DNA from: Neocallimastix lanati (nom. inval.)
Taxonomy: Eukaryota; Neocallimastigomycota; Neocallimastigomycetes; Neocallimastigales; Neocallimastigaceae
Assembly: GCA_016946835.1 (NCBI GenBank)
Contig: JACVTC010000085.1
Location: 510,001-565,000, forward strand
Direction: 5' to 3'
DNA: 55,000 nucleotides
Shown: piece by piece, positions 10,201-20,097 of the stretch
How positions within the stretch are numbered: position 1 is the stretch's first letter
Layout: the number at the start of each line of letters is the position of its first letter
Notes under the pieces: model-generated
The model's database searches: none
What the model was told of the DNA's origin: nothing
The model's input: the letters and a program-made list of their open reading frames with translations, nothing else
Program-made: the position numbers and the translations under genes

Positions 10201-11193
10201 AAGACATACCAACGTTTGAAAAAGAGCTACTATTGGAACAATATGGTTAATGACATTAAGCGAATTATAGGTAAATGTGAAAAATGTCAATTAAATAAAT
10301 CTCAACCATACCCTGAACCAACGGAAGATAAACCAACTGAAGTGGAAGGACCATTTACACACTTAGGATTGGACATTATAGGACCTCTAAGTAAAACCAG
10401 AAATAATAATCAATATATAATCGTTGTGGTTGATTATTTTACTAAATGGGTTGAGGCAGAGCCCACTGAAAATGTTACTTCTCAGGATGTGATAAAATTT
10501 TTAATTAATGTATTTGCTCGACACGGTGTACCTCAAATTATCACTACTGATAATGGAACACAATTTACATCAGATATGACAAAAATCTTCCTTGATTTAT
10601 ATGATGTATATGTTAAATTTATCACTCCATATCATCCTGAAAGCAATGGTTTAGTTGAGAATCGTAATAAAGAAATTGGAAAATTATTACGATTACTAGA
10701 ACAACAACACAAAGAATGGGATGAAATTTTACCATCTGCACTTTGGGCTTTAAGAACTACTAAAAACTCAATCACCAACCATTCAAGTTTTGAATTAGTT
10801 TATGGAAGGGAGGACCAACAACCTTTTGACATTGCTGCCAGACCAACTAAGGGTATAAATAAGTCTTCTGACGAAATTCTACTGGAAAAATTTGTATCAC
10901 ACTACCAATGGGTAATGGAGGCCGCATCTAATATCAAAAATACTTCGAAGTATTGGGCTACTAGGAGAGAAGAAAAGACCAGTATGAATCAAGCTAAAAG
11001 AATAAAACCAGGTGATTTAGTACTAGTAAGAAACTTTAATCGAACTAAATTAGAACCTTACTTTGTTGGACCTATGAAAGTGGTAAAGAAACAATTCAAT
11101 ACAGTCACTTTAGCTGATCCTGCTACTAATATACAAATGAATCGTAATGTTCATTTGAAAAATATTGTCAAGTTTAACTCAGCTTCTACCTAG
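7195..11193 (+). CDS. el2a Pol polyprotein (protease, RT, RNase H, integrase)
   Basis: Pol is in the -1 frame relative to gag and has no start codon of its own at the junction, so I begin it at the frameshift. It runs 1,332 codons to TAG 11191-11193. A charged, acidic N-terminal stretch leads to the protease, whose active site reads D-S-C (8116-8124) instead of D-S-G. Reverse transcriptase has FIDD (9169-9180) in place of the common YxDD. RNase H follows with TDAS near 9613. Integrase has an HHCC finger (starting near 10172) and D, D35E at 10372, 10549 and 10657. The C-terminus carries a GDLVLVR motif, as in el3. No stop or frameshift breaks it. The protein is the same as that of el2b by eye. 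Confidence 0.95.
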   Translation, partial: PLKGSRSTPIVKKIASVCHRPKIVDLKEDDDYEETADFQEGTTTDYYEDFDDKSDGSKELNYLVNVIKRKANHKDEETSDQREKRVHRSLRDDPKPIVTSGLRKQKENQLRGTSRPVKKPTTQLHPSIMVQPRIEKEKRIEKELRDKERASTSTSVENNNNNSNVNVINEETSQEGNNSKQTLNKLIQEKSSEKSTEIMPTRIPRRIQMQTDCDSYDVIKDLNSSNCNITFGQLLDVAPKIRSQVSQGLKLEKNNTKISGAVDNMCATTIITNNIDHTYKSKHHESQEDDIAMVDVIVDGVRGKALIDSCSNLSIITKQFLDKLPYQYEPIGVSAGRIRLATMNDDYSEDVLIKVPVKINELELLVTCRIIDKEDPFYDILINLKTQIDNQLFIHPIRYSLCRFNDQGLIEEIAPINNEYDDEEKLLCVIKALNHQEAKQQLKTIEGLPPIKYIYDTVFQSTINSNYREAITKLLEEYIDIIATSSEELTPSDLSPHKIILKEGVKPIKQKFYRLSKLKTDILKEELTKLIYKRLIEPSCSEWSSPVVLVPKKNGKWRLCIDYRKVNEATKKDSYSLPNIEEIFDSLDGAKIFSTLDLYSGYHQILMDDDSVEITTFTTKFGNYQFKVMPFGLTGAPATFQREMNRILFPLIGKCVYNFIDDILIYSRTEEEHLEHLKQVLEIFKEHKLKINIEKCSFMQTEVEVLGHKVSSEGLSPLENKVEAIKEWKAPSNIHELRSFLGAIGYYRNFIKDFAKVTAPLCTLLRKGIKFEWKKEQEESFKILKERLINAPILRFPRFDREFIIRTDASYDGIGGVLLQKDDETGKEHPVHYISRSLSKSEKNYGITDLEGAALIYCINKLKSYIMGNPKQTIVYTDHRPLIGLLKNKEPQNSRHTRWCLTVSMLGIDLRYEAGKNNVVADALSRMKNEKEKVILTTQIIKEQDENLLSRTIKEFIEEKFTTIDGVDYFVDGNNYRKLVTDTKEKLQLIFQAHSIGHEGYYKTYQRLKKSYYWNNMVNDIKRIIGKCEKCQLNKSQPYPEPTEDKPTEVEGPFTHLGLDIIGPLSKTRNNNQYIIVVVDYFTKWVEAEPTENVTSQDVIKFLINVFARHGVPQIITTDNGTQFTSDMTKIFLDLYDVYVKFITPYHPESNGLVENRNKEIGKLLRLLEQQHKEWDEILPSALWALRTTKNSITNHSSFELVYGREDQQPFDIAARPTKGINKSSDEILLEKFVSHYQWVMEAASNIKNTSKYWATRREEKTSMNQAKRIKPGDLVLVRNFNRTKLEPYFVGPMKVVKKQFNTVTLADPATNIQMNRNVHLKNIVKFNSAST

Positions 11194-11216
11194 CTTGAGT
11201 CTTAGCGGGGGCATCT

Positions 11217-12003
11217 TAATACAGAATGAACAAATAATACTAATTGTGCTAGAATAATATAAATTATTCTAACCTTATAGATTATTCTATTCTATATAAT
11301 TGGAACTTTCCAATATTCTTCAAATATCACTAAATAAAAATCATAAGTTAATAAATCACTAATTAACTTATAATTCCTTTTTGAATTATCGATCCGATTC
11401 CATTATAATGTATTAAAAATCTTTAGCCAAGAATATTGTCCTTGCCCACTTAATATATTAATATTATATTTCTTTTGTATTATGTTATATTGAAAATAAT
11501 CAAATCTATTTAATTAGTTATTAAAATTTTCGTTATCAATTTAAATTTATTTTTAATTACTAAATTTAACTAAACCACAATAAAATATTCTGTATAATCT
11601 CTTTATTTTTATTTTATATATATTAGTATTAAACTATTATTAAATAATTAATAATTCAATAATATATAACTACTATTTATAACAATAATATTATTAACTA
11701 AAATAATAATTCAATTTCAATTTAAATGTTTTATTTATAAAAATAATTAGTAATTAGTTTATTAAAAAAATAGTTAGGCTTTACAAATTTTAATTTGATA
11801 AAAAAATATAAATACATGTAATTTTAGTGAAATAAAATATAATCAATAACTTTCTTTTTATTAAATAAATAATTATATTATTATTTTTCTTTTATAAATT
11901 TAAATAAATAAATATTGATTTTAAAACAAATTATTTTTTTTATTGTAATTTTATTATTTGTGTTAATTATTATTATATTCCTAAAATTATATGAACCATA
12001 CCA
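11217..12003 (+). repeat. el2a 3' LTR
   Basis: 787 bp, preceded by the polypurine-like tract GCGGGGGCATCT (near 11205-11216). It differs from the 5' LTR by several substitutions and by an 8-base difference plus a T-run difference near 11885-11942. The same variant is in the 3' LTR of el2b. Confidence 0.93.
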
Positions 12004-12007
12004 ATTT

Positions 12008-12689
12008 CGATACGGAACTAACTAATAATTCGTATTATACTATTGGAAATTATAATTAAGTTTAATAACTTTATGTATTAAATATTTTAAACTATTTTTA
12101 TAATTCCAAAATTTTATTCTTAATTTAAAATAATTATATAAATTATCAAATTAAATTGATTAATGACTAATTATTAAAAAATCATTATTTAATTAAATTG
12201 ATTAATGACTAATTATTAAAAAATTCATTATTTAATTAAATTGATTAATGACTAATTATTAAATAATTATTATCTTATATTAATTAAATTGTTTTATTAT
12301 TATATTTAATTATTATTAATATTAAATCGTTTCAAGAATTATATTATCAAAAATATTACCAATAATTTTATTGTTAAATTTTTTAATTTTATCATTAATA
12401 ATATTTGTCATTAAAGATAATATTAATTATATTAGTATTAATATTTTTATTATTAAAATAACTCTTAAAAAATATTATTTAAAATCACATGTAATAATTA
12501 TACTAATAAGAATTAAAATAATTTAAATTATTATAAAAATTCATGTAGTAAAAAAGTATAAAAGAAAAAGAAAATACTTAATAAAAAATGAGGAGTTAAA
12601 AAAATAAAAAAAACTGGAAATTGAAATTAAATTATTAACTAATATATTATTTTCATTTTTTTTTTGAAGTTTATTGTGTACCTGCACCA
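12008..12689 (+). repeat. el3 5' LTR
   Basis: Starts CGATACGG and ends GCACCA; the 3' LTR starts TGATACGG, so the first base here is probably mutated. TATAAAAG near 12557 is the likely TATA box. A direct repeat around GATTAATGACTAATTATTAAA occurs three times near 12150-12260. Confidence 0.92.
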
Positions 12690-12692
12690 AAT

Positions 12693-12708
12693 TGGCGAGC
12701 TATGCAGG
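12693..12708 (+). promoter_or_regulatory. el3 tRNA primer-binding site
   Basis: TGGCGAGCTATGCAGG starts 3 nt after the LTR; TGG pairs with a tRNA CCA end. The predicted primer tRNA ends CCTGCATAGCTCGCCA. It differs from the el2 site, so the two related elements use different primers. Confidence 0.7.
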
Positions 12709-12820
12709 ACACAAAGAAAATAATATGAAAAATTAATAATTTAAATGAATATTAAGAAATTTTAATTATAAAAAGAAAAAAATTAATTCTATATTAATAA
12801 AATAAATTAAATTGCCAAGA

Positions 12821-13705
12821 ATGAAAATCTTAGAACTTGAGGAACTACTACCTAGGCTTGATGAAGATGCTAGAGACGTTAATATCTGGGCCGAAGAATT
12901 CACAAGATTAATGAAATTAGCTGGTATTAACAATCCAGCTAGCATTCATACCTGGGCGACTGAATGTGTTGAGGGCAAACTCAGGGGAGTCTTACAAAAT
13001 CTGGTGAAAGTCAATGAAGATGAAGAAGAAGAATTTCCTTCTATGAAAAAAATAAAAGAAGCCTTAGAAGAAGCCTTAGAAATCACTCCACAGGATAAAT
13101 GTAAAAGATTACAAAGATTAAAAATAAAAAGAGGAGAAAGTATTAAAAATTTTAATTGGCGATATAAAAAACTTTACAATAATTTACCAAGACTTTATCA
13201 ATCTTTCATAACAGTGGAGGATTATACTGAATCCATTTCATACCGACCTTTTGCTAGAGCCCAGGTTATAACTCAAAGATGTGTAGATCTCGAGGATGCA
13301 TTTGAGGAAGCGGAATTAGCCGAAAGAGCCGAAGAGAGGAAAGAAACAAATGAAACTGTAATGTCTACTTTATATACTCGGGGGGTTTATTCAAACTTTT
13401 CTCAATCAAATAGAACTGGGAAACATCCTTTTAGACAATTTTCTGCCAATAATTATATAGAAGTTAACAACCCCAAAAGAAATATGAGAAGTCGCACTAA
13501 TGATAAACTCTTAAATAAGAATCCAAAATACGAGACTAACAATACATATAAAAGAACATATAAGTGTTTCAGATGTAACCAGGAAGGTCATGGTGTCAAG
13601 CAATGCCCTTATTCATTTAAGGAATTAGCTGAGTTAGAGGAAAAAGGTCAGATTTCAAAGGAATCTTTAAACTCCCAAATGGAAGAAGGAAAACTTCCCT
13701 TATAA
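12821..13705 (+). CDS. el3 Gag
   Basis: I start at ATG 12821, the first ATG in frame; the stop is TAA 13703-13705 (294 codons). The N-terminal two thirds is a helical, charged Gag region with clear similarity to el2 Gag around the FNxRYxxLY motif. A CCHC knuckle CX2CX4HX4C (CFRCNQEGHGVKQC) lies near residue 250, for RNA binding. Unlike el2, no stop codon interrupts it. Its last 13 codons overlap the -1 frame that leads into Pol. Confidence 0.93.
   Translation: MKILELEELLPRLDEDARDVNIWAEEFTRLMKLAGINNPASIHTWATECVEGKLRGVLQNLVKVNEDEEEEFPSMKKIKEALEEALEITPQDKCKRLQRLKIKRGESIKNFNWRYKKLYNNLPRLYQSFITVEDYTESISYRPFARAQVITQRCVDLEDAFEEAELAERAEERKETNETVMSTLYTRGVYSNFSQSNRTGKHPFRQFSANNYIEVNNPKRNMRSRTNDKLLNKNPKYETNNTYKRTYKCFRCNQEGHGVKQCPYSFKELAELEEKGQISKESLNSQMEEGKLPL
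13666..13698 (+). promoter_or_regulatory. el3 -1 ribosomal frameshift signal
   Basis: TTTAAAC (13666-13672) lies in the gag frame as T-TTA-AAC. After 8 nt comes a hairpin GGAAG (13681-13685) with CTTCC (13694-13698). The -1 frame is open from 13633 and continues into Pol. Heptamer, phase and spacer match el2 although the hairpin differs. I see no convincing pseudoknot partner. Confidence 0.82.
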
Positions 13706-16700
13706 AAACCATAAATGATACTGAAACTGATGATATCGTAGCAGCTGTCACTAGGCAAACAAGACAATTAAATACAAAAAAGAAACCTTACGATAAACAT
13801 CAGAAAATAGCCACATTAAAAGAAAATCCTCAACCAATAAAAATGCTTTCGAAATCACAAACAAATGATCGAAAAATGGAAGTAGAAGTAGAAAATATTA
13901 ATAATGAACCAAAAAGTAACAATGAAGAAGAACCCTTAAATAACCCAAAAAATAGAGAAGAAACGGAAACCTTAAAAGAAATTGACTTGTCTGTGATAGC
14001 CAACCCATCAATAAACAAAGCAAAAAGGGATTCAAAGAAGGAAAGAATATCAGAAATAATGGATAAGAAACCCGAAGAAGAAGAAATGAGAAAAAAGGTT
14101 ACAGCTAAACTACCCAGTACTCAAATGGAAGAAAAGAAGAATAAATGCGAAAGATTAAAAAATAATAAAAATAAAGAAGAAATGAGAATCGAAAATAAAA
14201 ATGAAGAGAATCCAAATAACAAAAAGGAGAAGCACATTATTCTAATGGAAAACCAAGCAAAGTACGATCTTGTAACTGATTTAGATTTAACATCTACCAC
14301 AGCTAATATAACTCTGGCTCAATTGTTGGATATAAGTCCAAAATTACGAGCTCAACTTAATAAATTGTTAAAGCTAAAAGAAACACCTCATAACGGAAAA
14401 ATGGAAGAAATGGTATTATCTACTGTCTCAAGGAAGGATATAGCTACTACTAAATGTAAAATTAACGGAGAAGATGGATTCGCCTTTTTAGATACATGTG
14501 CAAGCATCAACATAATAACGAGTAAGTTTTTAGGCAAGTTGAAAAATATAAAACCATTTGGTTATACAACTAACAATATTATACAGGTAACTTCGAAGAC
14601 CCACATATCCTCTAAATTATATCATTTAACAGTTGAATTCAACGATTTCATTATTCAAGACGTATTTAGAGTAATAGAACATGATCAGGATCTGTTTGAT
14701 ATCTTGATAGGTTTTAGGACCTTAAAGGATAATAATTTATTCATTAATCCTATTCGTAATAGTCTATGTAAAATGAAGAAAGATGGTACATTTACAACAA
14801 TCTCAGCTTTAGAAATAGATGAAGAAGAAAAAGAAATAGATGAAGAAGAAAAAGAAATAGATGAAGAAGTAAAAATTGAAGAAACTGAAATGCAAGATAA
14901 TCCAGACTCCATGTTATTTTGTTTCATAAACAAAGAATCAGCAGAAATACAGAATGCAATTACGATTAAGGAAAATAAAAAAGACAAAGAAGAAAATACA
15001 ATCATTGAAGAAAAGAAGACAAGAATTGAACGAATTATAAAAAATACAATAGAAGTAGTTAGAGGCCGATTCAAGGAACTATTAAAAGATAATATTGAAA
15101 TCTTAGCAATAAAAATAGATGAATTAGGTTCAACAAAGTTATTACCGCACCATATCAGTTTAGAAGAAAATACGATTCCAATCAAACAAAAAGCTTATCG
15201 ATTATCTAAAGTACAAGCAGACGCCCTGAAGGAAGAGCTAATTAAATTACTGAACAACCATTTAATTGAACCATCCAGTTCACCATGGTCTTCTCCAGTT
15301 ATTCTTGTAAGGAAGAAGAATAATAAATGGAGAATGTGTATAGATTTTCGGAAGCTCAACAACGTTACTATTAAAGACGCTTATTCTCTGCCACTAATAG
15401 ATGATATACTTTTCTCAATCGGAAAGAAAGTTAAAGTATTTTCAACAATAGATTTATTCTCCGGCTTTTATCAAATTCCAATGTTCCATGAAGACATTCC
15501 CAAAACAAGTTTTACAACAATGTACGGTAATTACCGATTCCGGGTAATGCCGTTTGGTTTATGCAATGCCCCAGGAACCTTCCAGAGAGAGATGAACAGG
15601 ATATTTTTTCCGCTCATTGGGAAGTGTATGTTTATATATATCGATGATTTAATCATATTCTCTCCAACTTTTGAACAACACATAGAAGATTTGAAGAAAG
15701 TATTTGATATCCTAAAGGATAATGGATTAAAAATCAATCTCGACAAATGTGATTTTTTCAAGGAATCAGTTGAATTATTAGGACACACAGTATCAATTGA
15801 AGGAATATCACCAATTAATAAAAAAATTGAGATTATACGTGAATGGTTACCTCCTACCAACATCACGCAATTACAATCATTTCTTGGAGCAGTAGGTTAT
15901 TATAGGAAGTTTATATACAACTTTGCAACAATTGCCAAACCTCTATTTAAACTACTTAAAAAGAATGTAAAATTCTCTTGGGAAGCTGTTCAACAAGAGA
16001 GCTTTGAAGAACTTAAACGAAGATTAATCACAGCCCCTATTTTATCAATGCCTGATTTCGACAAACAATTTATAATCAGGACAGATGCCTCAAAAGATGG
16101 AATAGGTGGAGTCCTGATACAAAAAGATGAAAATAATATCGAAAAACCAATACATTATATGAGCAGAACTTTGAAACCAGCTGAAGTAAACTATGGGATT
16201 ACAGATTTAGAAGGAGCTGCCGCCGCTTTTTGTGTTAAAAAATTTAAATCCTATATTTCGGGAAGTAAATTCGAAATATTGTTGTTCACAGATCACAAAC
16301 CATTAATAAGTATATTCAAAAGTAAAGAAACCTTAAATGCCAGACAGTCAAGATGGGTAATTATGTTCTCTATGTTAAAAGTTAAAGTCATTTACGAACC
16401 AGGAAAACGTAATGTATTAGCGGATGCGTTATCTCGACTTAGATCAAAACCATCGGAAGTAATAGCTACCTATTTAGAAGAAATTAATACAGGAAAAAAT
16501 TCGTTATTAAAGAAGTTTGAAGAAAAATTTTCAAGAATAAACAATGAAGAATATTTTATAGATGGAGGCACATTCAGAAAAGTAATTAAAGAAGATAAAG
16601 AAAAAATTAAACTATTATTAGAAGCCCATAGGATAGGCCATGAGGGAATCTTCAAAACGTATAACAGGCTCAAACGTGATTACTATTGGAATAACATGGT

Positions 16701-17670
16701 CTTGGATGTAAAATACATAGTCAATACGTGTAAACACTGCCAACTGTTCAAACCACAAACTTTCAATTCAAACACCGAACACATCCCAACAAAGCCGGGA
16801 TTACCTTTTACCCAGGTAGGACTGGATATAGTAGGCCCTTTACCACAAACAAAAAATGGAAATCAGTATATCCTAGTATTAGTCGATTATTTAACAAAGT
16901 GGGTTGAAGCTGAACCCACTGTCAAGATTGAATCTGATGATATAATAGGCTTCTTAACAAGAGTTTTCTCAAGACATGGAGTTCCCGAAATATTAATAAC
17001 GGATAACGGTCCCCAGTTCAAGTCCGACAAAACTAAAGCTTTCCTAGATTTATATGGTATTTATGTGCACTTTGTTTCTGTCTATCATCCTGAATCTAAT
17101 GGTATGGTAGAAAACAGAAATAAAGAAATAGGAAAATATCTAAGAATATTATGTAATAAAAATATAGAAAATTGGGATTTAATTCTACCAAGTGCTTTGT
17201 GGGCTCTCCGTACCTGCAAAAACGAAGTAACAAAATTTTCAAGCTTTGAATTACTCTACGGCCGTCGTGACTTACAACCCTTCGAGCTATCTTTAAATCT
17301 GGATAAAAAAGAAAAAGGTGAAAGTATTACGGAATACCTTATAAGAAAATTTGCTAAACATTACCAATGGATTCATGAAGCAATTAATAATATCACTACA
17401 GCCAACAAAATTTGGGAAGACAGAAGGAACCAGATGAAAAGAATGAAAGCCAACTACAATCCAGGAGACCTAGTATTAATACGATTAATAAACAGAAGAA
17501 AATTAGATCCTTATTTCGTAGGCCCACTGAAAATCATCAAAAAGGAATTTAATACAGTTACTCTCGCAGATCCTATTACCGGCGAAATTTCTGATAGGAA
17601 TGTACATCTAAAAAATATAGTTCCTTATAAATTATGTGAATTAGAGACTTCAGGGACGAAGTCTAAATAA
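13672..17670 (+). CDS. el3 Pol polyprotein (protease, RT, RNase H, integrase)
   Basis: Pol lies in the -1 frame and is entered at the heptamer; it runs 1,332 codons to TAA 17668-17670. A long lysine/glutamate-rich N-terminus precedes the protease, whose active site reads D-T-C (14491-14499), again with Cys for Gly. A 21-bp acidic repeat encoding EIDEEEK occurs three times from 14812. Reverse transcriptase has YIDD (15637-15648). RNase H has TDAS near 16081. Integrase has an HHCC finger near 16625-16741 and D, D35E at 16825, 17002 and 17110, then a GDLVLIR motif near the C-terminus. All catalytic positions are present and no stop interrupts it, so the element may be active. Confidence 0.95.
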   Translation, partial: LPNGRRKTSLIKTINDTETDDIVAAVTRQTRQLNTKKKPYDKHQKIATLKENPQPIKMLSKSQTNDRKMEVEVENINNEPKSNNEEEPLNNPKNREETETLKEIDLSVIANPSINKAKRDSKKERISEIMDKKPEEEEMRKKVTAKLPSTQMEEKKNKCERLKNNKNKEEMRIENKNEENPNNKKEKHIILMENQAKYDLVTDLDLTSTTANITLAQLLDISPKLRAQLNKLLKLKETPHNGKMEEMVLSTVSRKDIATTKCKINGEDGFAFLDTCASINIITSKFLGKLKNIKPFGYTTNNIIQVTSKTHISSKLYHLTVEFNDFIIQDVFRVIEHDQDLFDILIGFRTLKDNNLFINPIRNSLCKMKKDGTFTTISALEIDEEEKEIDEEEKEIDEEVKIEETEMQDNPDSMLFCFINKESAEIQNAITIKENKKDKEENTIIEEKKTRIERIIKNTIEVVRGRFKELLKDNIEILAIKIDELGSTKLLPHHISLEENTIPIKQKAYRLSKVQADALKEELIKLLNNHLIEPSSSPWSSPVILVRKKNNKWRMCIDFRKLNNVTIKDAYSLPLIDDILFSIGKKVKVFSTIDLFSGFYQIPMFHEDIPKTSFTTMYGNYRFRVMPFGLCNAPGTFQREMNRIFFPLIGKCMFIYIDDLIIFSPTFEQHIEDLKKVFDILKDNGLKINLDKCDFFKESVELLGHTVSIEGISPINKKIEIIREWLPPTNITQLQSFLGAVGYYRKFIYNFATIAKPLFKLLKKNVKFSWEAVQQESFEELKRRLITAPILSMPDFDKQFIIRTDASKDGIGGVLIQKDENNIEKPIHYMSRTLKPAEVNYGITDLEGAAAAFCVKKFKSYISGSKFEILLFTDHKPLISIFKSKETLNARQSRWVIMFSMLKVKVIYEPGKRNVLADALSRLRSKPSEVIATYLEEINTGKNSLLKKFEEKFSRINNEEYFIDGGTFRKVIKEDKEKIKLLLEAHRIGHEGIFKTYNRLKRDYYWNNMVLDVKYIVNTCKHCQLFKPQTFNSNTEHIPTKPGLPFTQVGLDIVGPLPQTKNGNQYILVLVDYLTKWVEAEPTVKIESDDIIGFLTRVFSRHGVPEILITDNGPQFKSDKTKAFLDLYGIYVHFVSVYHPESNGMVENRNKEIGKYLRILCNKNIENWDLILPSALWALRTCKNEVTKFSSFELLYGRRDLQPFELSLNLDKKEKGESITEYLIRKFAKHYQWIHEAINNITTANKIWEDRRNQMKRMKANYNPGDLVLIRLINRRKLDPYFVGPLKIIKKEFNTVTLADPITGEISDRNVHLKNIVPYKLCELETSGTKSK
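14812..14874 (+). repeat. 21-bp coding tandem repeat in el3 pol
   Basis: Three copies of a 21-bp unit encode EIDEEEK, EIDEEEK and EIDEEVK between protease and reverse transcriptase. The neighbouring linker is also acidic and low in complexity. Confidence 0.85.
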
Positions 17671-17683
17671 AGAAAGGGCGTCA

Positions 17684-18368
17684 TGATACGGAACTAACTA
17701 ATAATTCGTATTATACTATTGGAAATTATAATTAAGTTTAATAACTTTATGTATTAAATATTTTAAACTATTTTTATAATTCCAAAATTTTATTCTTAAT
17801 TTAAAATAATTATATAAATTATCAAATTAAATTGATTAATGACTAATTATTAAAAAATCATTATTTAATTAAATTGATTAATGACTAATTATTAAAAAAT
17901 TCATTATTTAATTAAATTGATTAATGACTAATTATTAAATAATTATTATCTTATATTAATTAAATTGTTTTATTATTATATTTAATTATTATTAATATTA
18001 AATCGTTTCAAGAATTATATTATCAAAAATATTACCAATAATTTTATTGTTAAATTTTTTAATTTTATCATTAATAATATTTGTCATTAAAGATAATATT
18101 AATTATATTAGTATTAATATTTTTATTATTAAAATAACTCTTAAAAAATATTATTTAAAATCACATGTAATAATTATACTAATAAGAATTAAAATAATTT
18201 AAATTATTATAAAAATTCATGTAGTAAAAAAGTATAAAAGAAAAAGAAAATACTTAATAAAAAATCAGGAGTTAAAAAAATAAAAAAAACTGGAAATTGA
18301 AATTAAATTATTAACTAATATATTATTTTCATTTTTTTTTTTTTGAAGTTTATTGTGTACCTGCACCA
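17684..18368 (+). repeat. el3 3' LTR
   Basis: Starts TGATACGG, preceded by AAAGAAAGGGCGTCA, which contains the polypurine tract (near 17669-17680). Ends GCACCA followed by ATTT. Nearly identical to the 5' LTR. Confidence 0.93.
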
Positions 18369-18372
18369 ATTT

Positions 18373-18931
18373 TGGTACGTTACTCACTAAAATAGAATAA
18401 ATTATTAAAAATATAAGAAAATAAATAATTCTTTAGTTATTTTATTATAATAGGTATAAGGTTTAATTAGTATATAAAAATATAATATTAATAAAAATAA
18501 TTTTAATTAATAGATAACCAATAAGAATTAAGATAAATTATAGTATAAAAATAAGTGAAAGATAAAATATTAACAAAGGAGGAACTTAATAATTTAATAT
18601 CTTTAAAGAATATAATAGTTAGAATAGGAATTATAAAATATTTATTCGGGTGAATAAATATTTAGGATATTTTGGTTAATATTATTATTAAAATATAAAT
18701 TTAAAGATATAATAAAGTTATAATAAATTTAAATGTACTTATTTAAAGAACAAAACTTATAAATAAAATAAAGACTTAAAAGTAACACATTATTATTTAT
18801 TAAAATTTATTATTAATTTTGTGTTATAATTTTTTTATTTATTTCTTTTATTAGAATATATTATTTTATAGTTTTACAACTTGCTTTCCCCAAATCATAT
18901 AAAAGGTACAATATATAAAAATAACGTACCA
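18373..18931 (+). repeat. Solo LTR F (559 bp)
   Basis: A perfect 10-bp inverted terminal repeat, TGGTACGTTA at the left and TAACGTACCA at the right, with ATTT on both sides (18369-18372 and 18932-18935). No coding sequence. It has the TG..CA ends and TSD expected of an LTR left after internal recombination. TATAAAAG near 18898 is close to the right end. Confidence 0.8.
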
Positions 18932-18935
18932 ATTT

Positions 18936-19608
18936 TGATAAATAACCAAATTATAAATTAAGAAAAATCAATAAAATGGAATAATAACCCTCTTAATTAG
19001 TTATTGATAATTATAAAATAATATTTTAATAAAAATAAATTAAAAGATTTAAAATTATTAAATAAATATTATTTTAATTTAAAGAACAATGTATTTTATA
19101 TTAAATTATTCTTTTATTTTACTTTAACGATTTTAAATTAAATCTCAGTTTAAATTGATATTAATATTAATTAAAAAGAAACTTATTAATAATAACAAAA
19201 TTGTTTATTTTATCTTAAAAGTGTTTACTTAAAATAATTATATAGTTTTATTTTAAATAATTTAAACTTAAAAGAAAAATATAAAAACATGTAAATATTT
19301 CTTTAAAAATAAAAAATCAGAATTCAAGAATTAAAAATTTAAAATTTAAGTTTTAATAAATTATTTTCTTTTATTCTCATTTATTTTAAATACTTTTTAT
19401 TAAGAATATAAATATTCAAAATAATAAAAAGTACAATTTTATATTGATAAATAAAGTTTTATTATAAAAAAAAACAAATATTCTTTTCTTATTTTAAACT
19501 GTAGTGTTTTAATTAACATTTTTGTGTTAATAACTACCCTTTTAATTGGCAAATTATTATCACTTTTAGAAGTAAATTCTAAATTAAGATAATAATCAAC
19601 ATTTGTCA
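18936..19608 (+). repeat. Solo LTR E1 (673 bp)
   Basis: Starts TGATAAATAACC and ends ATTTGTCA, with ATTT on both sides (18932-18935 and 19609-19612). A TATA-like stretch (AAATATAAAAACATGTAAA) is near 19280. A second copy, E2, is at 20959-21735, and a decayed copy follows the integrase relic at 37534. Confidence 0.8.
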
Positions 19609-19662
19609 ATTTTGATACGGGGTATCACTAAATACCTTGTATTTCCTATTAAATACTCTTAA

Positions 19663-20097
19663 TAATAATAAAATAAAATTATTATTAAATATTCTTATTA
19701 AAATCTTTTATTAATATCAAATATAATAAAAATTATTATTAAATATTCTTATAAATTTCCTTTATTAATATTAAATATAATAAAAATTATTATTAAATAT
19801 TCTTATAAAATTCTTTTATTAATATCAAATATAATAAAATTATTATTAAATATTCTTATTAAAATCTTTTATTAATATCAAATATAATAAAAATTATTAT
19901 TAAATATTCTTATAAAATTCTTTTATTAATATCAAATATAATAAAAATTATTATTAAATATTCTTATAAATTTCTTTTATTAATATTAAATATAATAAAA
20001 ATTATTATTAAATATTCTTATAAAATTCTTTTATTAATATCAAATATAATAAAAATTATTATTAAATATTCTAATAAAAATCTTTTATTAATATCAA
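19663..20097 (+). repeat. AT-rich minisatellite, left part in LTR A
   Basis: About eight units of roughly 55 bp, each with AATATAATAAAAATTATT, AAATATTCTTAT and CTTTTATTAATAT. Arrays of the same unit are at 29388-29815 and in LTR B at 30540-31375, with different unit order and number. Confidence 0.85.

Larger units (their letters stand above)
4988..12003 (+). mobile_element. Ty3/gypsy retrotransposon el2, copy a, complete (7,016 bp)
   Basis: This is a complete element with two 787-bp LTRs (4988-5774 and 11217-12003), a primer-binding site at 5783, a 509-nt leader, gag, a -1 frameshift site, pol, and a G-rich tract before the 3' LTR. LTRs start TAATACAG and end CATACCA, so the first dinucleotide is TA rather than the usual TG. 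Flanks are ATTT on both sides (4984-4987 and 12004-12007), a 4-bp target duplication. A second copy of exactly the same length is at 21739-28754 in inverted orientation. Confidence 0.95.
12008..18368 (+). mobile_element. Ty3/gypsy retrotransposon el3, complete (6,361 bp)
   Basis: A complete element related to el2: 5' LTR 12008-12689, primer-binding site at 12693, gag, frameshift site, pol, 3' LTR 17684-18368. Flanks are ATTT at 12004-12007 and 18369-18372. The LTRs are nearly identical (682 and 685 bp, mainly a T-run length difference), pointing to recent insertion. The left flank ATTT is also the right flank of el2a. Confidence 0.94.
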
